Of a stretch of DNA of 64,000 nt, positions 1 to 7,140 are shown in pieces. The notes beneath the pieces were generated by a model. The model made no database searches. It saw nothing but the letters and a program-made list of their open reading frames with translations, and was not told where the DNA came from. The translations under genes were made by a program, and so were the position numbers. The first letter of the stretch is position 1, and each line of letters opens with the position of its first letter. This DNA is from Pedobacter cryoconitis (GTDB lineage: Bacteria; Bacteroidota; Bacteroidia; Sphingobacteriales; Sphingobacteriaceae): NCBI RefSeq assembly GCF_014200605.1, contig NZ_JACHCE010000001.1, positions 992,001 to 1,056,000 on the forward strand. The letters run 5' to 3'.

Positions 1-563
1 AATTGCGGGATAAGCATACCAATCTGAGCATGTATCTCAACCCCGTCGAACCCTGCATTTTTAGCATTCAAAGTGGCTTGCTTGTAATCCTGAATGGTCT
101 CTTTAATCTCTGCAACAGTAAATTCACGTGGAGTTACCGTATCTTTAAATCCTTCCGGAGTAAAAGACCTGGTCTGCGGATTAATGGCAGATGGGCCCGC
201 AGGTAGTTCACCATCAAAATAATCAGGATGTGATATCGTACCAGTATGGCCAAGCTGTACAAAGATTTTGCCGCCCTTAGCGTGAACTGCGTCTGTTACA
301 CTTTTCCATCCTTCAACCTGCTCCGGGGTAAAGATTCCAGGTACGTTAATAAACCCTATTGCTTTCTTACTTGGCCAGACACCTTCAGTAAGTATAAGGC
401 CGGCTGATGCCCGTTGTGCGTAATATTCGGCCATAAGTGGTGTAGGAACCAGTTCTGGGTTAGTCGTCCTTCCGCGGGTTAGGGATGCCATCACTACCCG
501 GTTCTTAAGTTTCAGATCGCCTAATCTATATTCCTCTAAAAGAGGCTGCTGTTCTTTTTGCAT
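1..563 (-). CDS. Old Yellow Enzyme family alkene reductase, N-terminal part
   Basis: The frame reads leftwards from the ATG at 561-563 and is still open at the window edge, giving 187 residues of an enzyme family usually about 360 long. The N-terminus (PLLEEYRLGDLKLKNRVVMA) and the segment around residues 102-112 (VQLGHTG, where NemA-like enzymes have QLWHxGR) place it in the FMN-dependent Old Yellow Enzyme family. These reduce activated C=C bonds with NAD(P)H in the cytoplasm. The beta-strand that carries the substrate-anion pair reads EIHAQIG: His178 is present, but position 181, normally Asn or His, is Ile. The gene is divergent from an HxlR regulator across a perfect palindrome, a common arrangement for electrophile-induced reductases. 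Family assignment is firm; substrate is unknown. Confidence 0.9.
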   Translation of the reverse strand, partial: MQKEQQPLLEEYRLGDLKLKNRVVMASLTRGRTTNPELVPTPLMAEYYAQRASAGLILTEGVWPSKKAIGFINVPGIFTPEQVEGWKSVTDAVHAKGGKIFVQLGHTGTISHPDYFDGELPAGPSAINPQTRSFTPEGFKDTVTPREFTVAEIKETIQDYKQATLNAKNAGFDGVEIHAQIGMLIPQ

Positions 564-627
564 AATTTTTTTTAGGCGAAATTACCGGGTATAGCAATGT
601 TTGACAATAAGGGCTGAATTTATTGCG

Positions 628-647
628 TAGTGATAAATTTATCACTA
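628..647. promoter_or_regulatory. 20-bp perfect palindrome, probable HxlR operator
   Basis: The half site TAGTGATAAA is followed directly by its exact reverse complement. It lies between the divergent reductase and HxlR genes, and ends 22 bp before the TATTTTTG promoter box of the HxlR gene, where a -33 element would sit. Winged-helix HxlR dimers bind such dyads, so autoregulation and control of the reductase are inferred. Confidence 0.7.
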
Positions 648-669
648 GAAACAATTAGGATACAATGTG

Positions 670-677
670 TATTTTTG
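670..677 (+). promoter_or_regulatory. -7 promoter box of the HxlR gene
   Basis: TATTTTTG matches the Bacteroidota TAnnTTTG -7 consensus and lies 16 bp upstream of the ATG at 694. No clear -33 TTG is seen; that region overlaps the palindrome at 628-647. Confidence 0.5.
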
Positions 678-693
678 ATGAATAGACCTGTTT

Positions 694-1101
694 ATGTACG
701 AAAGAAAAATCCCATTGCCTATTGATTGTGGCTTACACCTGACCAAAGAAGTGCTTAATGGTAAATGGAAGCCGGCTTTGCTAAACGCTATTTCAATGGA
801 TGTACATCGGCCAAGCGAGCTATTTCGCTTATTGCCGGAAGCTTCTCGACGGGTATTGACCGTACAGTTGAAAGAATTGGAACAGCACGGCATTATTAAA
901 AAAAAGATATATCCTCAATTGCCGCCAAAAGTAGAATATTCATTGACCGAAATCGGACAAACATTATTGCCTATAATAGATGCGATGAACCACTGGGGTG
1001 ATAATAACCGTGACTTTTTGGAAAGTGTTATTGAAAGGGATCCTAAAATAGTCCAGACCACAAAATCTAATTGCGAACTTCATCGCAGGTCTTTATCATA
1101 A
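694..1101 (+). CDS. HxlR-family winged-helix transcriptional regulator
   Basis: This is a 135-residue protein, the normal length for HxlR regulators. The diagnostic N-terminal helix VLNGKWKPALL, the recognition region (SRRVLTVQLKELEQHGIIKK) and the wing (LPPKVEYSLTEIGQTL) are all present. HxlR proteins are cytoplasmic dimers that sense electrophiles or redox stress and usually repress a divergent oxidoreductase. Here the neighbour is an Old Yellow Enzyme gene with a palindrome between them. A Cys lies near the C-terminus (SNCELH); whether it senses anything is unknown. The family call is certain; the signal is inference. Confidence 0.93.
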   Translation: MYERKIPLPIDCGLHLTKEVLNGKWKPALLNAISMDVHRPSELFRLLPEASRRVLTVQLKELEQHGIIKKKIYPQLPPKVEYSLTEIGQTLLPIIDAMNHWGDNNRDFLESVIERDPKIVQTTKSNCELHRRSLS

Positions 1102-1128
1102 ATTATGTGCCATGTACCGATACTATTT

Positions 1129-1172
1129 CTGTAAATAAAAAACGCGCTGATCAGCGCGTTTTTTATTTACAG
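1129..1172. terminator. bidirectional terminator, 44-bp perfect palindrome
   Basis: Two 22-bp arms are exact reverse complements with no unpaired centre (GCGCTGA|TCAGCGC core, A-run on one side and T-run on the other). The site lies between the convergent HxlR and lipoprotein genes and can stop transcription from both. Confidence 0.85.
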
Positions 1173-1216
1173 GTTTGTTACTATTTATTTTGTAAGCCGC
1201 AAACCGATAAGGATTT

Positions 1217-1699
1217 TTACATGGCAAACATGACCTTATAAACTGGCGTAGATACAAACCAGGCTTTAAGTATGCCATCACCATTCGTATCGCCTTTTTT
1301 AGTGTCACCTGAATAATAATAAAGCGGCCATCCTTTATAAGTAGTTTGTTTGGTATTATCATTGCGGGTGATCACGCCAAAGTCTGCATTGTTTAGCCCT
1401 GTTCCCAATGCTGGATTTGCATCATAAAACGGAGGCCATTTTACCGCACAGTCGCCATTACAGCTGGACTGGGCAGCGGTAGTAGAATCGGCAGCAAAGC
1501 TGTACAAAGTACGGCCTGTTTTGTCCGTTAAAATGTCTCCAAGTTTTACATTGTTAATCAATTGTACCCCTACAGCTGCTGTTGAATTTTGAGACTGTGG
1601 ACTGTAAGAAGAGTTTTTGTTATCTTTTGAACAAGATGCAAGGCCAATTACTAATGTAAGCCCAGAGATAATACTTGATTTCAGGAAGTTAATTTTCAT
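1217..1699 (-). CDS. secreted-repeat lipoprotein (COG4315 type)
   Basis: A 160-residue protein with a lipoprotein signal ending in IGLASC (lipid Cys23). A low-complexity Ser/Gln linker follows, then two copies of the short secreted repeat. The first is LTDKTGRTLYSFAAD...CAVKWPPF and the second is QTTYKGWPLYYYSGD...ILKAWF. Proteins of this family are small exported lipoproteins of unknown function found widely in bacteria; some sit beside redox or heme proteins. Here the gene stands alone between a terminator and the ribosome-inactivating protein gene. Sequence gives no active site. The family is secure; the role is not known. Confidence 0.85.
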   Translation of the reverse strand: MKINFLKSSIISGLTLVIGLASCSKDNKNSSYSPQSQNSTAAVGVQLINNVKLGDILTDKTGRTLYSFAADSTTAAQSSCNGDCAVKWPPFYDANPALGTGLNNADFGVITRNDNTKQTTYKGWPLYYYSGDTKKGDTNGDGILKAWFVSTPVYKVMFAM

Positions 1700-1824
1700 T
1701 TGTATATATATGATCGGTTAGGAAGATGTCGGTAAAAATCATGATCGTTTAGTTGATTTTTACTTGTTTTAATATTTTATAAAAAATAGGGCATTGGCCG
1801 AAGCCAGAAGAAGATCGCTGCCTG

Positions 1825-2844
1825 TTATAACTGCGTGTAATCCCAATTACCACCACTACCGCCGTTACCCAGACCATTAGGTGCATTCAATAACACTCTG
1901 ACATATCGCTGAAGATCAGCCCATGAACGTAACGTTAAACCGTTCGGAGCTGATGTTGGGCTATTGCCATTATTAGGATTAGCACCTCTAAGCTCAAGCG
2001 GAGCTGCTCCAGGATTGTTATTTATCGTAAATGCCCATATAGACATCGCGCCCCATTCGTTCTCAAGTCTCTGCTGAAAAGCTGGCAACCCTGTATAACT
2101 TCCAGAGCCCATAGCATCGTAGATCAAATTGTACACATCATTAAATCTTACGGCTTCCGAAGTTACCTGAATCATGGTCAGCAACGATTGAGCGCAGCCC
2201 TGTAAGTGGCTTCCTGTAGGATCATTCATAAATGCTAAGTTGAAAAAGGTATTCCAGAATGAATTGTAGTTCAATGGAATAGCTTCCCTTCCACGGTTAG
2301 CTGCACGTGTACCCTCCAGAGCATTGTAATTACTCCCGAAGCTCAGCGTTGTAATTGTACCGGCCTGATACTCTAAATCCCTTAACTGGTTCACCAGGTC
2401 ATATTCAGGATCTCTGAACTGGAACGTTTGTCCGTGTGTATTGGTAAAACCCCGCAAGTAAAGATCCTGTGGCGATATCCAGAGTAATGCTTGTGTTGCA
2501 CCACTAATCAGCCTTATACGGATGATACCGGGATTGCTATTGCCTTGCGTGGCGAGTACGTTTTGCCGGAAAGTATGACCAGTAGCATTTCGTATCTCAG
2601 TGATCAATTGTGCATACCGCGATTGCATACTCGAACCTGTGTGATTACCTGGTGCATTCATATTAAAATCTATGTATGCAATACGATTCGATGGAACATC
2701 GGCTCGGGAGCTGAATGCCATAAATAATGAAGTAACCAGAAGACAGCATGCAATAGCTTTTCCTATTCCTTTTGTTCTACCTTTTACCGGGGCAATTTCA
2801 TCTTCACTTTCAAGTTGTGTGTTTAGATTTTTTTTGTTTTTCAT
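1825..2844 (-). CDS. exported ribosome-inactivating protein (rRNA N-glycosylase, ricin A / Shiga A fold)
   Basis: A 339-residue protein with an unusually long charged N-region (about 29 residues), then a hydrophobic export segment (about 30-45, ending SSRA). The RIP-like domain covers about residues 52-280. The family signature is intact: IQVTSEAVRF carries Glu230 and Arg233, corresponding to ricin Glu177 and Arg180. Tyr129 (LYLRGF), Tyr173 (FGSNYNALE) and Trp264 (LENEWGAMS) match ricin Tyr80, Tyr123 and Trp211. The Y-Y, E-R and E-W distances here (44, 3, 34) are nearly those of ricin (43, 3, 34). Known RIPs remove one adenine from the sarcin-ricin loop of large-subunit rRNA. No lectin chain, B subunit or immunity gene is adjacent; the C-terminal tail is Gly/Asn-rich. 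Activity and target are inferred from the conserved site. Confidence 0.88.
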   Translation of the reverse strand: MKNKKNLNTQLESEDEIAPVKGRTKGIGKAIACCLLVTSLFMAFSSRADVPSNRIAYIDFNMNAPGNHTGSSMQSRYAQLITEIRNATGHTFRQNVLATQGNSNPGIIRIRLISGATQALLWISPQDLYLRGFTNTHGQTFQFRDPEYDLVNQLRDLEYQAGTITTLSFGSNYNALEGTRAANRGREAIPLNYNSFWNTFFNLAFMNDPTGSHLQGCAQSLLTMIQVTSEAVRFNDVYNLIYDAMGSGSYTGLPAFQQRLENEWGAMSIWAFTINNNPGAAPLELRGANPNNGNSPTSAPNGLTLRSWADLQRYVRVLLNAPNGLGNGGSGGNWDYTQL

Positions 2845-2869
2845 GTGTTGTAATTGTGATTTAATGGCG

Positions 2870-2877
2870 CAAAAGTA
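2870..2877 (-). promoter_or_regulatory. -7 promoter box of the ribosome-inactivating protein gene
   Basis: On the minus strand this reads TACTTTTG, a full match to TAnnTTTG, 25 bp upstream of the ATG. A TTG that could serve as -33 lies 25 bp further up, slightly more than usual. Confidence 0.5.
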
Positions 2878-3289
2878 GATTTTTCTATGACTTATTTTTT
2901 TTCAACAGGAGTAAAAGAAATACCTGAAAAATTGAGTAACTATTAACTGAATTACCTCTCTGATTCAGACAGGATCTTGCCAGAAAATGTAAAAGGCGTA
3001 CCAGCAAGTAAAGACATTATTAATAATCGCCAGGTATGTTAAATTCACTGTTCAAATAATTGAAAGTTGTTTTAACGAATTAGCATTAACCAATCTGGAA
3101 GCCTCAAGGATCGCTATTGTTTTTTTTTGTTCATTTTTTTTTAGTTGCATCAAAATTCAACTATTCAAATAGTAATTAATATCTACCTTTTAAAGGATAA
3201 GACAATCGTTCATACCGGGGCATTCTGAAGGGAGTGTTTTCTAATTTAACTTCTGTTAAATAATTAAACCAATCTAAATTACGGCTCTA
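2878..3289. other. A+T-rich gene-free stretch
   Basis: Both strands are closed by frequent stops. Apart from the upstream part of the RIP promoter at its left end and several A/T runs (for example around 3120-3142), I see no gene, repeat or hairpin. Confidence 0.5.
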
Positions 3290-3529
3290 TTAGATCACAA
3301 CAGCGAAAGCGAATTTCCATTTCCGAAAAAACAGGTTTTCGACGCACTGTGTACAGCTATTCCATTTATTTGGGTGCTTAAAGTGGAAAGTGCAAACAGA
3401 ATGATGGGGGCGTATTATTGTAAAAGTCGGGGTTAGCCTGGCTTCCCGGGGAGAGCATATTCCTATTCAGTTAATTGAAGTAAGTGAGAATAAAAATTGG
3501 CATATGGAAGCACTGAAAAGAATGAAATA
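3290..3529 (+). pseudogene. frameshifted remnant of a short hypothetical gene
   Basis: The first part reads FPKKQVFDALCTAIPFIW, then KVESANRMMGAYYC, and stops at a TAG near 3434. In another frame it resumes as VGVSLASRGEHIPIQL and ends at 3529. Together the pieces look like one small protein of the kind common in Sphingobacteriaceae (pattern: periodic helix, then a beta-rich part with SLxSWGE-like residues), broken by a shift near 3430. No intact start is visible. Reading it as a relic is inference from the continuity of sense across the two frames. Confidence 0.45.
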
Positions 3530-3575
3530 ATATAATTTGTAATGTATTTGAATCGGAACCGAAATCTGATCCCTG

Positions 3576-4367
3576 CTAAACAACACTATGTAATTTAGTA
3601 GGGGATTGTCCGAATTGTTTTTTAAAGGCAAAAGAGAAATGTGATAAGTCTTCAAAACCAAGATCCAGGTAAATGTCCCTGGGTTTTTGATTTTGATTGT
3701 GAATAAGAAAGTAGGCCTCTTCCAATCGCTTTCTGGTAAGCCAGCGGCCAGGAGTTTCATTGAATACCATTCTGAAATCCCGCTTAAATACAGAAAGACT
3801 TCTTCCTGTTAGGAATGCGAAACGCTCGAGGCTGATATTAAACCGGAAGTTGCGGCTCATAAATTCTTCAATATCTATTTTCTCGGGCGCACTAAAATTG
3901 AAGAAGACGTTAGCAAGACCAGGATGTTTTTGTAACAGGATCAATAACAACTCTTCTCGTTTTATATCTGCAAAAGTTTCCTCTATCTCTGCTTCACCTT
4001 TATAATAGGGTGCCAGTGACTGGATGAAGCTATCCAGCAAGCTATTACTTTTCATGGTTACAATGGAGTCATCCTGTTCTGCAGTACCAGATACTGAAGG
4101 GTGTTTCGTTAAAAAAGTCTTTAAAAAATGTTCATCCAGCACAATGACTATTTTTTTAAAATCTCCATTCTGCTGCTGTTTGTTATACCGCAATAGATGA
4201 TTCTTCCGGGCAATGCAGCAATCACCGGGGCCAATTTCATAATGCTTTTCACCATTATAAACCAGCATCGTACCTTGTAAAATATATAAGAAAAAATGCT
4301 CCGGAACAATTTGTTCCGGAGAGATACCTGGGCCTAAATGGCAGGACTGTATGCCTTGCATGTTCAT
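3576..4367 (-). CDS. AraC-family transcriptional regulator
   Basis: A 263-residue protein. The N-terminal two thirds form a cupin-like sensing domain (EHFFLYILQGTMLVYNGEKHYEIGPGD). The last ~100 residues are an AraC double helix-turn-helix (ISLERFAFLTGRSLSVFKRDF, then IYLDLGFEDLSHFSFAFKKQFG). It starts 26 bp after the stop of the SDR reductase gene on the same strand, so the two are probably co-transcribed. AraC regulators of this size often activate a neighbouring reductase gene; the effector here is unknown. Confidence 0.9.
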   Translation of the reverse strand: MNMQGIQSCHLGPGISPEQIVPEHFFLYILQGTMLVYNGEKHYEIGPGDCCIARKNHLLRYNKQQQNGDFKKIVIVLDEHFLKTFLTKHPSVSGTAEQDDSIVTMKSNSLLDSFIQSLAPYYKGEAEIEETFADIKREELLLILLQKHPGLANVFFNFSAPEKIDIEEFMSRNFRFNISLERFAFLTGRSLSVFKRDFRMVFNETPGRWLTRKRLEEAYFLIHNQNQKPRDIYLDLGFEDLSHFSFAFKKQFGQSPTKLHSVV

Positions 4368-4393
4368 TTAAATAAATTCTTAAACAAAAATAC

Positions 4394-5362
4394 TCATTCT
4401 GTTAAACTATCCGCACTGGCCAGAATTGCTTCCTCTTTACTTTTGGGCTTCCATCCAAGCAAGTCTTTTGCTTTCTGATTAGACATCACAATAGAAAGAG
4501 ATGGATCAAGTGGCTGCAAATCTCCAATGTTACCTGCTAATTCAGGTCTTTCTTTCCTGATCAATTCTGCTACATCGTAAAGACTCATTGCGCCAGTTGA
4601 GGTAGCCAGGAATCTTTCGCCGGCAGCTTTAGAGCTTGTCATCGCAATTACATGGATATCAGCCACATCGCGTACGTCTGCAACACCAAAGGTAAAAGGT
4701 GGTGTTTCTGTTAAATGTCCATCAATTATAGCTTTAACCATTCCAATAGAAGTAGAATAGTCTTTTCCCAGTGCAGGACCAAAAACACCAACAGGATTGA
4801 TTACCGTTAGTTCAAGGTCTCCGCCTTCGCTATTTATAAAGTCCCAGGCTGCTTTTTCTGCAATGGATTTAGACTTCACATAAGCATTGTCTGATAATTC
4901 GGGATCAGTCCAGTCGAGCTCTGTAAAAACATGGTCTTTAATATCTTTACTGTATCCTATGGCTGCAAAAGAGGAAGTGAGCACTACCCGTTTAACACCA
5001 GCGCCACGAGCAGCTTTTAAAACTCTAAGTGCACCGTCACGTGCAGGAATAATCAATTCATCTGCATCAACAGGATCACTCGCAGGGAAAGGGGAGGCTA
5101 CATGAAGCACATAAGTGCAATCTTTTACTGCCTCATCCCAATTATGGTCTTTAGTTAAATCTGCTTCTACGAAGGACAGTTTTTCTAAAGAATTAATGCC
5201 AGCTTTACTGAGCAGATTGTTTACTTCGTCTTTTCTGGTCAGTGAACGGAGTGTAGTTTTTACTGTATAACCTTCTTTTAAAAGTTGTAGAATACAATAT
5301 AGGCCGATAAATCCTGTACCGCCTGTTACTAATACTGTTTGTTGTTTTGCTAAGTTTTCCAT
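4394..5362 (-). CDS. extended SDR: NAD(P)-dependent epimerase / dihydroflavonol-4-reductase-like aldehyde reductase
   Basis: A 322-residue protein with the Rossmann motif TGGTGFIG at residues 13-20. LHVASPFPA follows the fourth strand, and the catalytic YVKSK (Tyr-x3-Lys) is present. The overall pattern (VLTSSFAAIGY, NPVGVFGPAL, VRDVADIHVIAM) matches the dihydroflavonol-4-reductase-like branch of extended SDRs, which reduce carbonyl groups with NADPH in the cytoplasm. The following gene on the same strand encodes an AraC regulator. Physiological substrate cannot be told from sequence. Confidence 0.88.
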   Translation of the reverse strand: MENLAKQQTVLVTGGTGFIGLYCILQLLKEGYTVKTTLRSLTRKDEVNNLLSKAGINSLEKLSFVEADLTKDHNWDEAVKDCTYVLHVASPFPASDPVDADELIIPARDGALRVLKAARGAGVKRVVLTSSFAAIGYSKDIKDHVFTELDWTDPELSDNAYVKSKSIAEKAAWDFINSEGGDLELTVINPVGVFGPALGKDYSTSIGMVKAIIDGHLTETPPFTFGVADVRDVADIHVIAMTSSKAAGERFLATSTGAMSLYDVAELIRKERPELAGNIGDLQPLDPSLSIVMSNQKAKDLLGWKPKSKEEAILASADSLTE

Positions 5363-5485
5363 GTTCTGATTTCTTAAGACAAAGATCTCTCAAAACCATC
5401 TCACTCATTTTGTTTAAACGTCCAATTTTTTGTGTTTAAAAGTTTAGTGATGCATTGAATTATCAAGGCATAAACTTTTCATACA

Positions 5486-6445
5486 TTACGGTTGATTACC
5501 CTCTACGTGCTCAGCATACATATGTTCAGAAAGTGGCAATAATCTTTTACGGCTATCTGTGGGATTTTCACCACCAGTAGTATAAAATACTACATTGCCA
5601 TTTACTTTTGAATAATGAACTTTTCCAATATCATCCCTGGTAATCTCTGCAACATTTTTTATTCTTTTTAAATGCTTTAATCTGAAAGTATCCTTGGGAA
5701 TAATATTAGCGCCTTCAACTTTTTGATTGCAATTTATGGATTGATATTCGTCACCATTCCAGTACATGCATTGATTGTTCATATCATAAAAGAAATATGA
5801 TCCGCCCATAATAAGGAAAGCAGCAACAAATGATATCACAGCTTTATTGAATTTACGGGGAAAACCAAATTTTCCATTACCACTTTTTGGATTTTCATCT
5901 AAAGGGCTATTATCTGATGGAATATCACCTAATAGGCTGTTAATTGGTCGTACTGGGGCAGATTCCGAAAATTCCGCTTTCGTTATTTCATAGGCATCAA
6001 CTATTTGATCTTCCTCTATTTCCTTTTTACCTGACACTTTCCCTTTAATAACTGATAATTCCCATTCAGTTTTCACCAGTTCATAAGTATCAGGTTTCAC
6101 ATGTGGTCTGGGTTGAAAATCTATCAGCCAGGCTAAAAGTTCAATATTCTTATCTTTTGTATCACCGGAGTATTCCTTCAGAAAATTGTATAAGGCTTTG
6201 AAGATATCGGCCTTGGATTCGTTGAGCTTTTTATAATATTCCTGAGCACTATCTCTTTCCACATTTAGCAGCGACTTGAAAGTCTCCTCATCCTTTTTCG
6301 AATATCGCCTGTGAAAAACGGCCAGGCATTCCTTTCTCATATTTGCAATCGTAAGATTTCGCAAATTATAAGGTAATGCTCCTTCGTCTCGTCTCTTTTT
6401 ATAAGTAAGAATTACCTCTTCTTTATAATCTTCAAACCTTTTCAA
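5486..6445 (-). CDS. unknown single-pass membrane protein
   Basis: A 319-residue protein beginning at a TTG codon (6443-6445); the frame is open further upstream to about 6515 but contains no ATG. Residues 1-115 are helical and charged, and residues about 150-200 are acidic and likely disordered. One hydrophobic segment follows (about 206-225, AVISFVAAFLIMGGSYFFY). The outer part begins NQCMYWNGDEYQSINC and carries two close Cys. The layout suggests a cytoplasmic N-domain and a periplasmic C-domain. I do not recognise a characterised family. Three copies of a 15-bp repeat lie just upstream of the start. Confidence 0.75.
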   Translation of the reverse strand: MKRFEDYKEEVILTYKKRRDEGALPYNLRNLTIANMRKECLAVFHRRYSKKDEETFKSLLNVERDSAQEYYKKLNESKADIFKALYNFLKEYSGDTKDKNIELLAWLIDFQPRPHVKPDTYELVKTEWELSVIKGKVSGKKEIEEDQIVDAYEITKAEFSESAPVRPINSLLGDIPSDNSPLDENPKSGNGKFGFPRKFNKAVISFVAAFLIMGGSYFFYDMNNQCMYWNGDEYQSINCNQKVEGANIIPKDTFRLKHLKRIKNVAEITRDDIGKVHYSKVNGNVVFYTTGGENPTDSRKRLLPLSEHMYAEHVEGNQP

Positions 6446-6470
6446 ATCAATTAGTAAATAGTTATTAAAT

Positions 6471-6534
6471 GGAATTTTCGGAATCTCTAAGGAATTTTCG
6501 GAATCCGGACAGAATCATTGGAATCTTCGGAATC
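6471..6534 (-). repeat. three direct copies of GATTCCGAAnATTCC
   Basis: On the minus strand the 15-mer GATTCCGAAAATTCC occurs at 6471-6485 and 6491-6505, and with one change (GATTCCGAAGATTCC) at 6520-6534. Spacings are 20 and 29 bp start to start. The array sits directly upstream of the 5486-6445 gene and could be regulator half sites or translated repeats of a longer N-terminus. Confidence 0.7.
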
Positions 6535-6805
6535 CTTTGATAGTTAGTCGTTTACATCCCTGTATGTTTGTATCAGAAATCAGTTCAGACTTTGATTCGC
6601 TATCAGAGTTTAAATGTACAAAACAGATTTCATAAAGAGATGAAAGCGCGGTGGTTAATGACCGGTTTGGGAAGCAGTTATTATTTCCCGCGTTTGATTC
6701 TCACACTTCCCAAAAATTTCAGAAGGCCTTCTGATTTGCAATTGTAGCAGTCCCCACGTATGATTCGTGGGGGACTACATACCGATCATTCTAAATTTTT
6801 GAGTT
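6535..6805. other. gene-free stretch with one strong hairpin
   Basis: No coding frame is visible. At 6749-6775 the arms AGTCCCCACG and CGTGGGGGACT pair around a 6-7 base loop with one bulge, 30 bp before the small peptide gene. There is no T-run after it, so it may be an mRNA leader structure rather than a terminator. Confidence 0.4.
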
Positions 6806-6955
6806 ATGTTTTTTCAATTTATACTAACTATTTTACTGGGATTAGTATCCCCATCAACTACAAATACAAACTGTAATCCAAAAGGTGATATTTCTGTTAT
6901 GCAGGGCGAACCTATTACCGGAGGTGATACTGGTCAGAATCCTCCACCAAAATAA
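6806..6955 (+). CDS. 49-residue exported or membrane peptide, possible signal
   Basis: ATG at 6806 opens a 49-codon frame ending in TAA at 6955. It encodes a hydrophobic N-terminus (MFFQFILTILLGLVSP), a short Asn/Thr region with a single Cys (TNTNCNPKG) and a Gly/Pro-rich tail ending GGDTGQNPPPK. This composition is typical of a secreted or membrane-tethered peptide and unlike random frame. It sits between a leader hairpin and a terminator-like hairpin, about 185 bp before a TPR histidine kinase gene. Function is unknown. A peptide cue for the kinase, or a small membrane regulator, are possible readings but not shown. Confidence 0.5.
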   Translation: MFFQFILTILLGLVSPSTTNTNCNPKGDISVMQGEPITGGDTGQNPPPK

Positions 6956-6979
6956 GATTATAAAATAGATTAGAAATAC

Positions 6980-7015
6980 AGTGCCCTCAAAAGTCAAAAG
7001 CTTTATGGGGGCATT
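6980..7015 (+). terminator. terminator-like hairpin after the small peptide gene
   Basis: Arms AGTGCCCTCA and TGGGGGCATT pair over 10 positions, two of them G-U, around a 16-base loop. The following bases are only moderately T-rich. It would separate the peptide gene from the kinase gene. Confidence 0.4.
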
Positions 7016-7140
7016 GTCGTTTCCACGCTATCTTTATTATCCGGAAAACTTATCAGTTTTCGTTATTAATTGATCAATTCCTTTTCGTTAATATATATAA
7101 TAGTATTTTTTTGATAAAAGCGCTAAATTTTTTCTTTATT

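Noticed and set aside
1129..1172. 44-bp perfect palindrome as a mobile-element end or regulator site
   Set aside because: Its position between convergent genes and the A/T runs on both sides are fully explained by a bidirectional terminator.
2491..2878. Plus-strand frames opposite the ribosome-inactivating protein gene
   Set aside because: They are antisense shadows with no family match, and the minus-strand protein explains the sequence fully.
5547..5562. TTACGGCTATCTGTGG, resembling the left half of the shared operator
   Set aside because: It lies inside the coding end of the 5486-6445 gene, its right half does not match, and no -7 box follows at 21 bp.
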